DNA from: Nocardia aurantiaca
GTDB taxonomy: Bacteria > Actinomycetota > Actinomycetes > Mycobacteriales > Mycobacteriaceae
Reading direction: 5' to 3'
Length of the DNA: 64,000 bases
NCBI RefSeq assembly: GCF_009708175.1
Contig: NZ_WMBB01000003.1
Span: forward strand, 1-64,000
Part shown: positions 40,145-50,184 of the stretch, one piece after another
How the letters are laid out: each line of letters starts with the position of its first letter
Position numbering within the stretch: position 1 is the first letter of the stretch
Notes under the pieces: model-generated
Seen by the model: only the letters and a program-made list of their open reading frames with translations
The model's database searches: none
Told to the model about the DNA's origin: nothing
Position numbers and translations under genes: made by a program

Positions 40145-40423
40145 TCCCATGCGCCGGGCTCCTGCCCGGCAACGGGAACAGAAGCCAGCGGATCGATACC
40201 GCGGCAACGGCGGCCGCCCAGGCGACCATCGGTTCGCTGGACCCGGCGACGGCACAAGATCTCCGCCGCTCGATACCGTCGACCCGCCGGCAATGCGGAC
40301 TACTCGCCGAATCGCCTCAGCGCGGGTGGCGCGCCGACGTACCGAAACCGAATAGCTGGCAGGCCAAGGCAATCCGCTGCACGTGCCCGCAGCCACGGCG
40401 GGCGGCCGCGAGCGGGTGGCGGG

Positions 40424-41362
40424 TCAGAAGCCGAGCTTGCCGAGCTGCTTGGGGTCGCGCTGCCAGTCCTTGGCGACCTTCACGTGCAGGTGGAGGTAGA
40501 TACGGGTGCCGAGGATGTGCTCGATCTGCTTGCGGGCGTTGGTGCCCACCTCTTTGAGGCGCGAGCCGCCCTTGCCGATGATGATGGCCTTCTGGCTGGG
40601 TCGTTCGACGTAGAGGAGGGCGTGGACATCCAGCATGTCCCGAGCGGAGCGAGGGCCATCGGATTCCGTCTCGTTCTCTTCGCGTTCGAGGACCTCTTCG
40701 ATGACCACGGCCAGGGAGTGCGGGAGCTCGTCGCGGACGCCCTCGAGGGCGGCCTCGCGGATGAGCTCGGCCATGAGGACTTCCTCGGGCTCGTCGGTGA
40801 GCTCGCCATCGGGGTAGAAGGCCGGGCCCTCCGGCATTTTCGAGGCGATGACGTCGATCAGCGTCTCGACCTGTTCGCCCTTGACCGCCGACACCGGCAC
40901 CAATTCGGCCTCCGGGCCGAGCAACTGGGACAGGGCCATCAGCTGTCCGGCGACCTGATCGCGGCTCACCTTGTCGATCTTGGTGACCACGCCGATGAGG
41001 GTGGTCTTCGGGGCCATCTGCTTGATCTGCTCCACGATCCAGCGGTCGCCGGGGCCGATCTTCTCGTCCGCCGGAATGCAGATGGCGATGACGTCGACTT
41101 CCGAATACGTATCGCGCACCAGGTCATTGAGCCGCTGGCCGAGCAGCGTGCGCGGCCGGTGCAGGCCCGGGGTGTCCACCAGGATGAGCTGCGCGTGATC
41201 GCGGTGCACGATGCCGCGGATGGTGTGCCGCGTGGTCTGCGGCCGCGAGGAGGTGATGGCGATCTTCTGCCCCACCATGGCATTGGTCAGCGTGGACTTG
41301 CCGGTGTTCGGCCGACCCACGAAACACACGAAGCCGGAACGGAATTCGTCGGTGTCGCTCAC
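40424..41362 (-). CDS. era: GTPase Era
   Basis: A ribosome-associated GTPase for 30S subunit maturation near the 3' end of 16S rRNA. G1 is FVGRPNTGKSTL, G2/G3 lie in TTRHTIRGIVH and LVDTPGLHRPR, and G4 is VTKIDK. The C-terminal KH domain has KAIIIGKGGSRLKEVG. The 312-residue length is normal. The ATG overlaps the stop of the next gene (ATGA), and the whole phoH-ybeY-corC-cda-era run appears to be one operon read from 44821 downwards. Confidence 0.96.
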   Translation of the reverse strand: MSDTDEFRSGFVCFVGRPNTGKSTLTNAMVGQKIAITSSRPQTTRHTIRGIVHRDHAQLILVDTPGLHRPRTLLGQRLNDLVRDTYSEVDVIAICIPADEKIGPGDRWIVEQIKQMAPKTTLIGVVTKIDKVSRDQVAGQLMALSQLLGPEAELVPVSAVKGEQVETLIDVIASKMPEGPAFYPDGELTDEPEEVLMAELIREAALEGVRDELPHSLAVVIEEVLEREENETESDGPRSARDMLDVHALLYVERPSQKAIIIGKGGSRLKEVGTNARKQIEHILGTRIYLHLHVKVAKDWQRDPKQLGKLGF

Positions 41363-41817
41363 TCGAAAACCTCCGATTCGCTGTCCAGATCGAAGCCCGC
41401 CGGGACCGCGCGCTCCCCCGCCACGTTGTCGGCGGTGGGCCGCTGTGCCGCAATGGGATTCTCGACGCCGTAATCCGCGGGCGAACCCGCCTCCAGCACC
41501 TCGAACACCGCACCCTTGGCATCGGTGAAAATGATTCGCGCCGAAGGCGATACCTCCCGCACCGCCGACACCCCGAGATCCGACAGCTTGCCCGCGACCA
41601 CCACGGCCGCCTCGAAACCCTCGGCGCCACTGGAGATCGCGGCCGCCACCGCCGCCTGCAACGCCGTCAGCTTCAGCACGGACAGCTCCACCATCCCGGC
41701 GGCATACGTGCGTCCATCGGTGTCGCGCACGGCCGCGCCGCCACTGCCGCCGGTGCGGCCCATGGCGCCACGAGCGAGGACCAACAGCTTGTTGTCCTCG
41801 ACATCCAATTCAGTCAT
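41359..41817 (-). CDS. cytidine-deaminase-fold protein lacking the catalytic motif
   Basis: A 152-residue homologue of Rv2365c. The fold of cytidine deaminase can be traced ([38 protein letters not shown]). At the place where active enzymes have the zinc motif C/H-A-E, this protein reads TALQAAV, and the second motif P-C-x-x-C is absent: the protein has no Cys or His in these positions. It is therefore probably not a deaminase. ATG 41817 ([13 protein letters not shown]) overlaps the end of the CorC-type gene by 8 nt, and its own stop overlaps era. The conserved coupling to era and ybeY suggests a role in ribosome or RNA metabolism. Confidence 0.8.
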   Translation of the reverse strand: MTELDVEDNKLLVLARGAMGRTGGSGGAAVRDTDGRTYAAGMVELSVLKLTALQAAVAAAISSGAEGFEAAVVVAGKLSDLGVSAVREVSPSARIIFTDAKGAVFEVLEAGSPADYGVENPIAAQRPTADNVAGERAVPAGFDLDSESEVFE

Positions 41818-43135
41818 CGGCCTCTCCATCCTCGTGTGCGCCCGCGGCCGGCTCACTGTCCGCCGGTTCGGGTCTCGTCCTCTCCGGGGCCTTGCGCACC
41901 ACCACGGTATGGATCCGCATGCGGCCGCGGGCATCGGCCCCGCCCTCCCCCTTCAATTGCAGGCCGTGGATGACGGCCTTGGAGCCGGGCAGCGGGACGC
42001 GGCCCAGCGCATGGGCGAGCAGACCGCCGACGGTGTCGACGTCCTCCTCCTCGATCTGCATGTCGAACAGTTCACCCAGATCGTCCACGGGCAGTCGCGC
42101 CGAGACCCGGAACTTGCCGCTGCCGATCTTCTCGATCGGCGCGATCTCGTCCCTGTCGTACTCGTCGGCGATCTCGCCCACGATCTCCTCGAGGATGTCC
42201 TCGATGGTGACCAGCCCGGCGATGCCGCCGTACTCGTCCACCAGCACCGCCATATGGTTGCGGCGGCGCTGCATCTCGTCCAGCAGCGCGTCCAGCGGCT
42301 TCGAGTCGGGCATGAACACGGCGGGCCGCATGACCTGCCGCACCTTCACCTTCCGGTTCCGATCCGCGTACGGCACAAGGTCTTTCAGATACACGATGCC
42401 GAGAATGTCGTCGACGTTCTCGCCGATCACCGGGATCCGCGAGTGCCCGGACCGCACCGCCAGCGACATGGCCTGCGCCGCGGTCTTCTCCGCCTCGATC
42501 CACACCATCTCGGTGCGCGGCACCATGACCTCGCGCGCCGGAGTGGTGTCGAGCTCGAAGACGGACTGGATCATGCGGCGCTCGTCGGCGTCCACCACGC
42601 CGCGCTCGCCCGCCAGATCCACCACCTCACGCAGTTCGATCTCGGAAGCGAAGGGGCCGTTGCGGAAACCCTTGCCGGGGGTGATCGCATTACCGATCAG
42701 AATCAGCAGCCGGCTGATCGGGCCCAGCAGCGAGCCGATGGCCTGCAAGGGCAGCGACGCGCCCAGCGCCAGCGAATACGCGTGCTGGCGGCCCAGCGTG
42801 CGCGGTCCGACACCGATCACCAGGTAGTCGACCAGCACCATGACCGCCGCGGTGATCAGCAACGCCGGAACCTCGTCGAACCAGGCCATGAGCACCGCCG
42901 CCAGCAGCACCGTCGCGGTGATCTCGCACGTGAGGCGCAGCAGCACCATGAGATTCACGTAGCGCGGCCGATCCGCGATGATGCGCGCCAGCCGCGAAGC
43001 CCCGGCGCGCTCGGCGCGCACCAGATCCTCCACGCGCGCGGGCGAGATGGTGTTCAGCGCCGAATCCAGCGCCGCGAAGACGCCGCCCGCGGGGACCAGG
43101 ACGATCGCCAGCAGGAGCAGAACGAAGGAATTCAC
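41810..43135 (-). CDS. CNNM/CorC-type transporter-associated membrane protein with CBS domains
   Basis: A 441-residue protein corresponding to Rv2366c. The N-terminal CNNM/DUF21 region has four hydrophobic segments ([50 protein letters not shown]). Then comes [20 protein letters not shown] and a CBS pair ([45 protein letters not shown]). The CorC/HlyC C-terminal domain follows, and the tail is acidic and Pro-rich. Members take part in magnesium or cobalt handling; the label hemolysin is historical. It overlaps ybeY by 4 nt. Confidence 0.9.
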   Translation of the reverse strand: MNSFVLLLLAIVLVPAGGVFAALDSALNTISPARVEDLVRAERAGASRLARIIADRPRYVNLMVLLRLTCEITATVLLAAVLMAWFDEVPALLITAAVMVLVDYLVIGVGPRTLGRQHAYSLALGASLPLQAIGSLLGPISRLLILIGNAITPGKGFRNGPFASEIELREVVDLAGERGVVDADERRMIQSVFELDTTPAREVMVPRTEMVWIEAEKTAAQAMSLAVRSGHSRIPVIGENVDDILGIVYLKDLVPYADRNRKVKVRQVMRPAVFMPDSKPLDALLDEMQRRRNHMAVLVDEYGGIAGLVTIEDILEEIVGEIADEYDRDEIAPIEKIGSGKFRVSARLPVDDLGELFDMQIEEEDVDTVGGLLAHALGRVPLPGSKAVIHGLQLKGEGGADARGRMRIHTVVVRKAPERTRPEPADSEPAAGAHEDGEADD

Positions 43136-43689
43136 GCCGGACCCAGCGGATCACCGGTGGAATCGGTGAATCCGGTCTTGCCCAGTAGCCGGCGATCGCG
43201 CTCGGCCAGTTCCTCGCGAACCTGTTCCCGGCGCACGTGCTCGTACCAGCCCGCGAGCAGGGAGGCCTGGAGCGCGAACATCTCCTTTTCCTCCTCCGGC
43301 TCGGCATGGTCGTAGCCGAGGAGGTGCAGGACGCCGTGCACGGTCAGCAGCGCCAGCTCGTGATCCATGGAATGCCCGGCCTTCTCGGCCTGCTGGGCCG
43401 CGAACTCCGGGCAGAGCACGATATCGCCGAGCATGGACGGGCCGGGCTCGGCGGCGTCGGGCCGCCCGCCCGGTTCGAGCTCGTCCATGGGGAACGACAT
43501 GACGTCGGTCGGACCCGGTAGGTCCATCCACCGCATGTGCAGATCCGCCATGGTGTCGAGATCGACCAGCACCATCGACAGTTCCGCCGCCGGATGGACG
43601 TCCATCTGGCCGATCACGAAGCGCGCGACGCTGACCAGTTCTTCTTCGGATACCTCGATACCCGATTCGTTGGCGATCTCGATACTCAC
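43132..43689 (-). CDS. ybeY: endoribonuclease YbeY / rRNA maturation factor
   Basis: A zinc-dependent single-strand endoribonuclease for 16S rRNA 3' maturation and ribosome quality control. The signature [16 protein letters not shown] (HGxLHLxGYDH) supplies the three zinc His residues, and [12 protein letters not shown] lies in the usual place upstream. The 185-residue product begins [19 protein letters not shown]. It lies 22 nt after phoH and overlaps the CorC-type gene, the standard phoH-ybeY-corC-era order. Confidence 0.96.
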   Translation of the reverse strand: MSIEIANESGIEVSEEELVSVARFVIGQMDVHPAAELSMVLVDLDTMADLHMRWMDLPGPTDVMSFPMDELEPGGRPDAAEPGPSMLGDIVLCPEFAAQQAEKAGHSMDHELALLTVHGVLHLLGYDHAEPEEEKEMFALQASLLAGWYEHVRREQVREELAERDRRLLGKTGFTDSTGDPLGPA

Positions 43690-43711
43690 CCGATCAGCCT
43701 AGTGGCCGAGT

Positions 43712-44821
43712 TCAGTGTCGCTCGCCCCGGCTCGCGGCACGTCGTTGCGCGCGATTGCCCGGATAGTGGACGGCGGCCGGTGGCCGCGACTCCGCCTCGT
43801 ATCGGTCGTAGGCGTCGACGATAGCCCCGACCAGCCGGTGACGGACCACATCGGCGCTGGTGAGTTCCGCGATATGGATGTCGTCGATGGCGTGCAGGAT
43901 CTCCGTCGCAGCCCGCAGACCCGACCGCGCGTTATTGGGCAGATCGACCTGGGTGATGTCACCGGTCACCACGATCTTGGACCCGAAGCCCAGGCGCGTG
44001 AGGAACATCTTCATCTGCTCGGCCGTGGTGTTCTGCGCCTCATCAAGAATGATGAAAGAATCATTAAGCGTTCTACCACGCATATACGCCAGTGGCGCGA
44101 CCTCGATGACACCGGCCTGCATGAGCTTCGGGATCGCCTCGGGATCCATCATGTCGTGCAGCGCGTCGTACAGCGGACGCAGATACGGGTCGATCTTTTC
44201 GTTCAACGTGCCCGGCAGGAACCCCAGCCGCTCACCCGCCTCGACCGCGGGCCGGGTCAGGATGATGCGGTTGACCTGCTTGGACTGCAACGCCTGCACG
44301 GCCTTGGCCATGGCCAGATACGTCTTGCCGGTACCGGCCGGGCCCACCCCGAAGACGATGGTGTGCGCGTCGATGGCATCGACGTAACGCTTCTGGTTGA
44401 GGGTCTTGGGCCGGATGGTCTTGCCGCGCCGGGACAGGATGTCCAGGCTCAGCACCTCCGCCGGGGAATCCGAGGAACCCTCGGTGAGCATGGTGTAGGT
44501 GTGCCGCACCGCCTCGGGCGTGACCACCCGGTTGCGCGCGGTGAGCGCCACCAGCTGGGCCACCACGCGCTCCGCCAGCGCGACATCGGCCGGTTTGCCG
44601 GTCAGGGTGACGGAATTGCCGCGGACGTGGATGTCGGCATCCAGGAGGCGCTCGAGTTCACGCAGGTTCTCGTCAGCCGAACCCAGGAATCCGAACACCG
44701 ATTCCGGTGCCAATTCGATGCTGGAACGAACGGTCCGTCCCGCTGGTCCGGAACCGTTGCCGCCGGCGCCGATGCCGGCAATGGGTGTGCTCTGATCGCC
44801 GAGTTCGCCTGGTGTTCTCAA
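43712..44821 (-). CDS. phoH: PhoH-like ATPase
   Basis: A P-loop ATPase linked to RNA metabolism, usually next to ybeY. Walker A is [16 protein letters not shown] (~145), Walker B is [11 protein letters not shown], and motifs [20 protein letters not shown] and [15 protein letters not shown] are typical. An N-terminal KH-like segment ([19 protein letters not shown] in outline) precedes the ATPase. The 369-residue length is normal for PhoH1 (Rv2368c). The start follows a 170-nt intergenic stretch that probably holds the operon promoter; no clear hexamers were picked. Confidence 0.95.
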   Translation of the reverse strand: MRTPGELGDQSTPIAGIGAGGNGSGPAGRTVRSSIELAPESVFGFLGSADENLRELERLLDADIHVRGNSVTLTGKPADVALAERVVAQLVALTARNRVVTPEAVRHTYTMLTEGSSDSPAEVLSLDILSRRGKTIRPKTLNQKRYVDAIDAHTIVFGVGPAGTGKTYLAMAKAVQALQSKQVNRIILTRPAVEAGERLGFLPGTLNEKIDPYLRPLYDALHDMMDPEAIPKLMQAGVIEVAPLAYMRGRTLNDSFIILDEAQNTTAEQMKMFLTRLGFGSKIVVTGDITQVDLPNNARSGLRAATEILHAIDDIHIAELTSADVVRHRLVGAIVDAYDRYEAESRPPAAVHYPGNRAQRRAASRGERH

Positions 44822-44992
44822 AAGTGGCTATGGCCTGCTTTCCGGTCTCGATGCCGTTTGCGTTGACAGAAGTTTACCGCCGCCCACCGACACCGCCCAG
44901 TGAATAAACCGCTATCAGCAGGGAGAACGACGCGGTGTCATCCAACTGCCGCAGGCCCGAATCCATTCCGTGGCGAACCGGGCCGGGGCCGA

Positions 44993-45733
44993 CTACCAGC
45001 GCGGGGTGAGCGCGCCCAGCGCGCCGAGGGCGACGGCGGCGGCGGTGGAGGTGCGCAGCACGGTCGGGCCGAGCAGCACGATGTCGGCGCCGACGTCGGC
45101 GAGGGCCGTCAGCTCCGCATCGTCCAAGCCGCCTTCGGGGCCGACGATGAGGACGACCTCGGGGACGCCGTCGAAAGACAGTTCGGTCAAACGGGATTCG
45201 CCGGACTCATGGAGGGCGGCGACGACCGCACCGTTCGCCTTCGCGGTACGGACCAATGCGAGCAGGTCCCGCGTACTGTGCAGCTCCGCGACATCCGGGA
45301 TGTAGGCCCGGCGGGATTGGCGCGCGGCCTGTTTGGCCGCGGCACGCCACTTCTCGACGCCCTTGCGGGCCTTGGCCTCCCAGTTGGAGACGCAGCGCAG
45401 GGCCTGCCAGGGGACGATGGCGTCGGCGCCCGCCTCCGTCATCAGTTCGACCGCCAGTTCCGAACGGTCGGACTTGGGCAGCGCCTGCACCACCGTCACC
45501 TGCGGGGTCCAGGGTTCGGCCACCCGCTTGGCCAGCACCTTCAGTTCGAGGCGATCCTTCTGGGCCGCAACCACTTCCGAATCGGCGAGGATCCCGTGCC
45601 CGTCGGAGAGGGTGATGGGTTCCCCGACCCGGATGCGGCGCACCGTGGCAGCGTGACGGCCCTCGGGGCCGTCCAGCACCGCGGTCGCACCCGGTTCGGG
45701 GATGTCGTCGAGGTAGAAGACGGTGGCGGCCAA
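44993..45733 (-). CDS. rsmE: 16S rRNA m3U1498 methyltransferase RsmE
   Basis: A SPOUT-class RNA methyltransferase that modifies U1498 in the 30S decoding region. The C-terminal trefoil-knot SAM site is visible as VVLIVGPEGGLDDAEL and IVLLGPTVLRTSTAAAVAL, and the N-terminal PUA-like domain has LDGPEGRHAATVRRIRVGEP. The 246-residue length is normal. The start lies 4 nt after the dnaJ stop, indicating one hrcA-dnaJ-rsmE transcript, as in Rv2374c-Rv2372c. Confidence 0.94.
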   Translation of the reverse strand: MAATVFYLDDIPEPGATAVLDGPEGRHAATVRRIRVGEPITLSDGHGILADSEVVAAQKDRLELKVLAKRVAEPWTPQVTVVQALPKSDRSELAVELMTEAGADAIVPWQALRCVSNWEAKARKGVEKWRAAAKQAARQSRRAYIPDVAELHSTRDLLALVRTAKANGAVVAALHESGESRLTELSFDGVPEVVLIVGPEGGLDDAELTALADVGADIVLLGPTVLRTSTAAAVALGALGALTPRW

Positions 45734-45737
45734 CGGA

Positions 45738-46892
45738 TCAGCGTCCGCTGAAGGAGGCCCGCAGGCGCGCGAACAGGCCCGAGTTGTGCTCGGACTGCGC
45801 CGACAGCACCTCGGTGTGCTCGTTCACCCGCATGCCCTTGTACTTGTGCAGCAGGTCGGCCTGCTTGGAGTCGAGCTTGGTCGGCACCACGATGTCGAGG
45901 TGCGCGATCAGGTCGCCGCGCGAGTTGGCGCGCAGTTTGGGCATGCCGTGGCCGCGCAGCACCGACGCCTCGCCGGGCTGCGTGCCGGCCGGGATGGTCA
46001 GTTCCACCGGGCCGTCGAGGATGGTGTCGATGACGACGGTGGCGCCGAGCGCGGCGTCCACCATCGGGACCCGGATGGTGCAGTGCAGGTCGTCGCCGTC
46101 GCGTACGAAGGTGTCGTGCGGCTGCTCGACGATCTCCACGTACAGGTCGCCGGCCGGGCCGCCGCCGGGGCCGACCTCGCCCTGCGCGGCCAGCCGTACC
46201 CGCATGCCGTTGGCTACACCGGCCGGGATGGGCGCGGCGATCTCGCGGCGCGAGCGCACGCGGCCGTCGCCGCCGCACTTGCGGCAGGGGTCGGGGATGG
46301 TCTCGCCCGCACCACGGCAGGTGGGGCAGGGCCGGGAGGTCATGACCTGGCCCAGGAAGGACCGCTGCACGGTCTGCACTTCGCCCGCGCCGCCACAGGT
46401 TTCGCAGCGCACCGGCTTGGAGTTGCCGTTGGTGCCCGAGCCCTGGCACAGATCGCAGAGGATGGCGGTGTCGACGGTCAGGTGCTTGGTGACCCCGACC
46501 GCGCACTCCTGCAACGACAGTCGCGTGCGCAGCAGCGAATCCGCGCCGGGCTGCACGCGGCCGCGCGGCTTGCGGCCCCCGGCGGAGGTGTTCATGCCCC
46601 CGAAGAAGGCCTCGAACACGTCGCCCAGACCGCCGAAGCCGGCGCCGGAGAAGCCGCCGCCCATGCCGGCGCCGGATTCCAACGGATCACCGCCGAGGTC
46701 GACGACGCGCCGCTTCTCCGGGTCGGCCAGCACCTCGTAGGCCGTGGAGACCTCGCGGAACTTCTCCTGTGCCTCCGGATCCGGGTTGACGTCGGGATGC
46801 AGTTCGCGCGCCAGCTTTCGGTAGGCGCGCTTGATCTCCTGGTCGGTCGCATTGCGTGCGACTCCGAGCAGTGCGTAATAGTCCCGTGCCAC
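45738..46892 (-). CDS. dnaJ2: chaperone protein DnaJ (DnaJ2 type)
   Basis: An Hsp40 co-chaperone that stimulates DnaK and delivers unfolded substrates. The J domain has the essential HPD in [10 protein letters not shown] Gly/Phe-type linker follows, with [16 protein letters not shown]. Four zinc-finger repeats are present: [24 protein letters not shown] and CRKCGGDG. Two beta-barrel substrate domains complete the 384 residues. Downstream of hrcA in the same operon, it is expected to be heat-shock regulated; no CIRCE element was seen. Confidence 0.96.
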   Translation of the reverse strand: MARDYYALLGVARNATDQEIKRAYRKLARELHPDVNPDPEAQEKFREVSTAYEVLADPEKRRVVDLGGDPLESGAGMGGGFSGAGFGGLGDVFEAFFGGMNTSAGGRKPRGRVQPGADSLLRTRLSLQECAVGVTKHLTVDTAILCDLCQGSGTNGNSKPVRCETCGGAGEVQTVQRSFLGQVMTSRPCPTCRGAGETIPDPCRKCGGDGRVRSRREIAAPIPAGVANGMRVRLAAQGEVGPGGGPAGDLYVEIVEQPHDTFVRDGDDLHCTIRVPMVDAALGATVVIDTILDGPVELTIPAGTQPGEASVLRGHGMPKLRANSRGDLIAHLDIVVPTKLDSKQADLLHKYKGMRVNEHTEVLSAQSEHNSGLFARLRASFSGR

Positions 46893-46928
46893 GTGTGCTC
46901 TCTAGTCCTGTTTCGTCTCTCCGCTTGC

Positions 46929-47969
46929 TCACCGTTCGGCGAGCACCTCACCGATGTATCGGGCGACCGCCGCCACCGAGGCGATGGTCCCCGGGTAGTC
47001 CATGCGGGTCGGCCCCAGCACCCCCATACCTCCGAGCACCGTACCGGTCACGCCGTAACCGGTGGACACCACGGCCGTCCCGCGCATCTGCTCGAGCTGA
47101 GTCTCCTCGCCGATCTGCACCGTCACGGTACCCGGGACCTGCGCCGCAGCCAGCAGCTTCAGTACGATCACCTGCTCCTCGAGGGCCTCCAGCACCGTAC
47201 GCATCGAACCGGGGAAACCATTCCCGGCGAAGTCGGAGGCATTGCGCGTGAGATTGGCGGTGCCGCCCAGCACGAGCCGCTCCTCGGGATGCTCGACCAG
47301 GGTCTCGACCAGCACGGTGGAGACGCGGATCAGGACATCGCGCAGCTTCGGCGGGGAATGCTCGGGCAGTTCGGCGACCGATGCGGAGGCGGCGGCCAGG
47401 CGCTTGCCCTCCATGGCCTTGCCGAGCATGCCGCGCAGGGCGGCCAGATCCTGCTCGCTGATCAGGTTGCCGAGATCGACCAGGCGTTGATCGACGCGGC
47501 CGGTGTCGGTGATGACCACCAGCAGCAGCCGGGCCGGGTTCAGCGCGACGACCTCGATATGACGCACGGTGGAGGCGGACACGGTCGGGTACTGGACCAT
47601 GGCGACCTGCCGGGTCAGCTGGGCCAACAGGCGGACACCGCGGCGCAGCACATCGTCGAGATCGACGCCGCTCTCCAGGAATTCCATGATCGCCCGGCGT
47701 TCCGCGCTCGATAGCGGCTTGACCTCGGCGATGTGGTCGACGAACTGACGGTAGCCCTTGTCGGTGGGGATACGGCCGGACGAGGTGTGCGGCTGGGTGA
47801 TGTAGCCCTCGGCCTCCAGCACCGCCATGTCATTGCGGACAGTGGCGCTGGACACGCCCAGATTGTGCCGCTCCACCAGGGTCTTGGACCCGATGGGTTC
47901 CTTCGTCGCGATGTAGTCCGCGACGATGGCCCGCAGGACCTCGAGCCGTCGCTGCTCGGTGCTCGACAT
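46929..47969 (-). CDS. hrcA: heat-inducible transcription repressor HrcA
   Basis: A repressor of chaperone operons that binds CIRCE elements and is kept active by GroEL. The N-terminal winged helix is [19 protein letters not shown] through [19 protein letters not shown], with the family phrase [17 protein letters not shown]. The C-terminal GAF-like part ends in [22 protein letters not shown] 47969 has GGAGGTGGGGCC directly upstream, so the longer upstream frame is rejected. I searched by eye upstream for the CIRCE inverted repeat (TTAGCACTC/GAGTGCTAA) and did not find it here. Confidence 0.95.
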   Translation of the reverse strand: MSSTEQRRLEVLRAIVADYIATKEPIGSKTLVERHNLGVSSATVRNDMAVLEAEGYITQPHTSSGRIPTDKGYRQFVDHIAEVKPLSSAERRAIMEFLESGVDLDDVLRRGVRLLAQLTRQVAMVQYPTVSASTVRHIEVVALNPARLLLVVITDTGRVDQRLVDLGNLISEQDLAALRGMLGKAMEGKRLAAASASVAELPEHSPPKLRDVLIRVSTVLVETLVEHPEERLVLGGTANLTRNASDFAGNGFPGSMRTVLEALEEQVIVLKLLAAAQVPGTVTVQIGEETQLEQMRGTAVVSTGYGVTGTVLGGMGVLGPTRMDYPGTIASVAAVARYIGEVLAER

Positions 47970-48127
47970 GGTGGCCCCACCTCCTTGCTCGCCCTCGGGT
48001 ACGCGTCGTGCACGCCCGAGCCCTCCGCGGCAGGCAACAGCCGATTTTTCGGTGCCGGCCACGCGGATCTCCCGGATTATCTCCTCCAGTTTAGTGGCCC
48101 CGACGCAAGTTGCCGTGCCACCGCCCG

Positions 48128-48715
48128 TCACCTGGGCGGAGCCAGCCAGCCGCCAGGTGCCCCGCCCTGCTTCCACTTGATGCCGCAGCCCACGCTCGGC
48201 GTGTGCGGTTCGGGCACGGGCCGACCGGCCAGGACCAGCTCGAACGCGGCCCGTAGTGAGGAGCCGTCGGCCGGTTCCCGATTGCCCGGGGTGGCGGCGT
48301 CGAACCGCCCGCGATAGGCCAGCCGCCGGTCGGCGTCATAGAGGAACAGGTCCGGTGTGCACGCGGCCCGATACGCGCGGGCCACCTCCTGCGACTCATC
48401 GACCAGATACGGGAACCGAAACCCGGCCCGCCGCACCTGATCTCGCAGCTGCGCGGCATCGTCATCGGGATAGTTGACGACGTCGTTGCTGCAGATCGCG
48501 ACCGTGGCCAGCCCCCGCTCGGCCAGCTCCGCGGTCACCGCCCCGAACGCGTCCTCGATTCTGCGCACGTAGGGACAGTGGTTCGACAGGAACGCCACCA
48601 ACAGCACGGGATCCTTCGCGAAACTGTCCAGCGAGACCTCGGTGCCATCCACCGCGGGCAGCGTGAATTCCGGTGCGGGCGTGCCGATCGGCACCATGGA
48701 CGATGAGAGCGCCAT
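48128..48715 (-). CDS. thioredoxin-fold redoxin (AhpC/TSA-like)
   Basis: A 195-residue cytoplasmic protein. The redoxin fold is seen in [19 protein letters not shown] and [16 protein letters not shown]. The single Cys of HCPYV sits where peroxiredoxins and ResA-like proteins have their reactive Cys, but neither a CxxC nor the PxxxTxxC peroxiredoxin motif is present. Later parts [19 protein letters not shown] and the C-terminal VGCGIKWK are typical of a widespread thioredoxin-family group of unknown substrate. The second Cys in GCGIKWK may form a disulfide with the first. It stands alone between hrcA and hemW. Confidence 0.82.
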   Translation of the reverse strand: MALSSSMVPIGTPAPEFTLPAVDGTEVSLDSFAKDPVLLVAFLSNHCPYVRRIEDAFGAVTAELAERGLATVAICSNDVVNYPDDDAAQLRDQVRRAGFRFPYLVDESQEVARAYRAACTPDLFLYDADRRLAYRGRFDAATPGNREPADGSSLRAAFELVLAGRPVPEPHTPSVGCGIKWKQGGAPGGWLAPPR

Positions 48716-48820
48716 GCCCCATTGTCACCGACTGGCAGCCGCCTACACCACTGTGGCGGCATCGGCCGGATAGGAGGAACGGGCCGGCGTGGGAGGCGTC
48801 GATCGCGGAAGCGAGTTATG

Positions 48821-50035
48821 TCAGCCCAGGAGGGTGCGGACAACGCCGTCCGCGAGCAGACGGCCGCGGTCGGTGAGAATCACGCGGTCGTTCACGCGCT
48901 CGGCGAGGCCGTCGGCGATGACGCGGTCGACGGCGGCGCGGCCGTCGGCGTCGAGATCGGCCAGTGGGAGGCCGGTGCGCAGGCGGACGGTGAGCATGAC
49001 GCGTTCGGTGTAGCGCTCGTCGGCGGTGAGGGATTCCCAGCCGGCGGCGGGGAGGCCGCCCGCGAGGACTCGATCCGCGTAGCGCGCAGGATGTTTCACG
49101 TTCCACCAGCGGACGCCGCCGACATGACTGTGCGCGCCCGGGCCCGCGCCGAGCCAGTCGCCGCCGTCCCAGTAGCCCAGGTTGTGGCGGCAGCGGGCCC
49201 GGTCGGAGGCGGCCCAGTTGGAAACCTCGTACCAATCCAGGCCCGCGGCGGCCAGGCGGGCGTCGAGGCGCTCGTAGCGCGCGGCCAGGACGTCGTCGTC
49301 GGGGGCGGGGAGTTCACCGCGCCGGACGCGGCGAGCCAGGGCGGTGCCGTCCTCCACGATCAGGGAGTAGGCCGATACGTGGTCGACGCCCGCGGACAGC
49401 ACGGCGTCGAGGCTGGCGTCCAGATCCGCGTCGGTTTCCCCGGGCGTGCCGTAGATGAGGTCGAGATTGACGTGCTCGATGCCCGCGGCGCGCGCTTCCT
49501 CGGCAGCGGCCACGGCCCGGCCGGGCGTGTGGGTGCGGTCCAAGATCTTCAGCACGTGCTGGGCGGCGGACTGCATGCCGAGCGAGACGCGGGTGTATCC
49601 GGCCGCGCGGATGCGGTCGAAGAATTCGGGCGAGGTGGATTCCGGATTGGATTCGGTGGTCACCTCCGCGCCGGGAGCGAGGGTGAAGTTGTCGCGGATG
49701 GCGTCGAGGACCCCGGCGAGCCCGTCCCCACCGAGCAGCGACGGCGTCCCGCCGCCCACGAATACCGTCTCGACCGCGGGCGTCGCCGACGGCAGCGCGT
49801 CGAATTCCCGTGCGGCAGTGGCCAGTTCCCGGCGCAGCGCCTCGAACCACGACTCCGGCGAGGACGAACTGCCCAGCTCACCCGCCGTATAGGTGTTGAA
49901 GTCGCAGTATCCGCACCGCGTCGCGCAGAACGGCACGTGCACATAGATCCCGAACGCCCCGCCCCCGAAATCGCGCAGCACGGGCGCGTCCGCCGCGGCG
50001 GTGCCGGAGGTCCGTTCGGGAGCAGTGGAGGTCAC
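48821..50035 (-). CDS. hemW: radical SAM haem chaperone HemW
   Basis: A HemN-like radical SAM protein now understood as a haem chaperone rather than a coproporphyrinogen dehydrogenase. The [4Fe-4S] motif CATRCGYC (CxxxCxxC) lies in HVPFCATRCGYCDFNTY, with VFVGGGTPSLLG and TTESNPEST following. The C-terminal HemN domain has RCRHNLGYWDGGDWLGAG. GTG 50035 is preferred; GTG 50065 would add ten residues. The position equals Rv2388c, but the mycobactin genes that separate it from hrcA in mycobacteria are not here. Confidence 0.9.
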   Translation of the reverse strand: MTSTAPERTSGTAAADAPVLRDFGGGAFGIYVHVPFCATRCGYCDFNTYTAGELGSSSSPESWFEALRRELATAAREFDALPSATPAVETVFVGGGTPSLLGGDGLAGVLDAIRDNFTLAPGAEVTTESNPESTSPEFFDRIRAAGYTRVSLGMQSAAQHVLKILDRTHTPGRAVAAAEEARAAGIEHVNLDLIYGTPGETDADLDASLDAVLSAGVDHVSAYSLIVEDGTALARRVRRGELPAPDDDVLAARYERLDARLAAAGLDWYEVSNWAASDRARCRHNLGYWDGGDWLGAGPGAHSHVGGVRWWNVKHPARYADRVLAGGLPAAGWESLTADERYTERVMLTVRLRTGLPLADLDADGRAAVDRVIADGLAERVNDRVILTDRGRLLADGVVRTLLG

Positions 50036-50184
50036 CCATCCAGTGTGACCGGTTGTCCGGGTCACAGCGCACCCGCCCGCGACGGGACCCGTTCTCGGAC
50101 TGCGTGCGACCGCGAATCCGGATACATTCCAAGGGATTTCGGCGAGCCGCGCGAGCGGCTCCAGGTGCGGACGGGGGCGAGCCG

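Noticed and set aside
47970..48127. CIRCE element upstream of hrcA
   Set aside because: No sequence close to TTAGCACTC-N9-GAGTGCTAA was found in this stretch.
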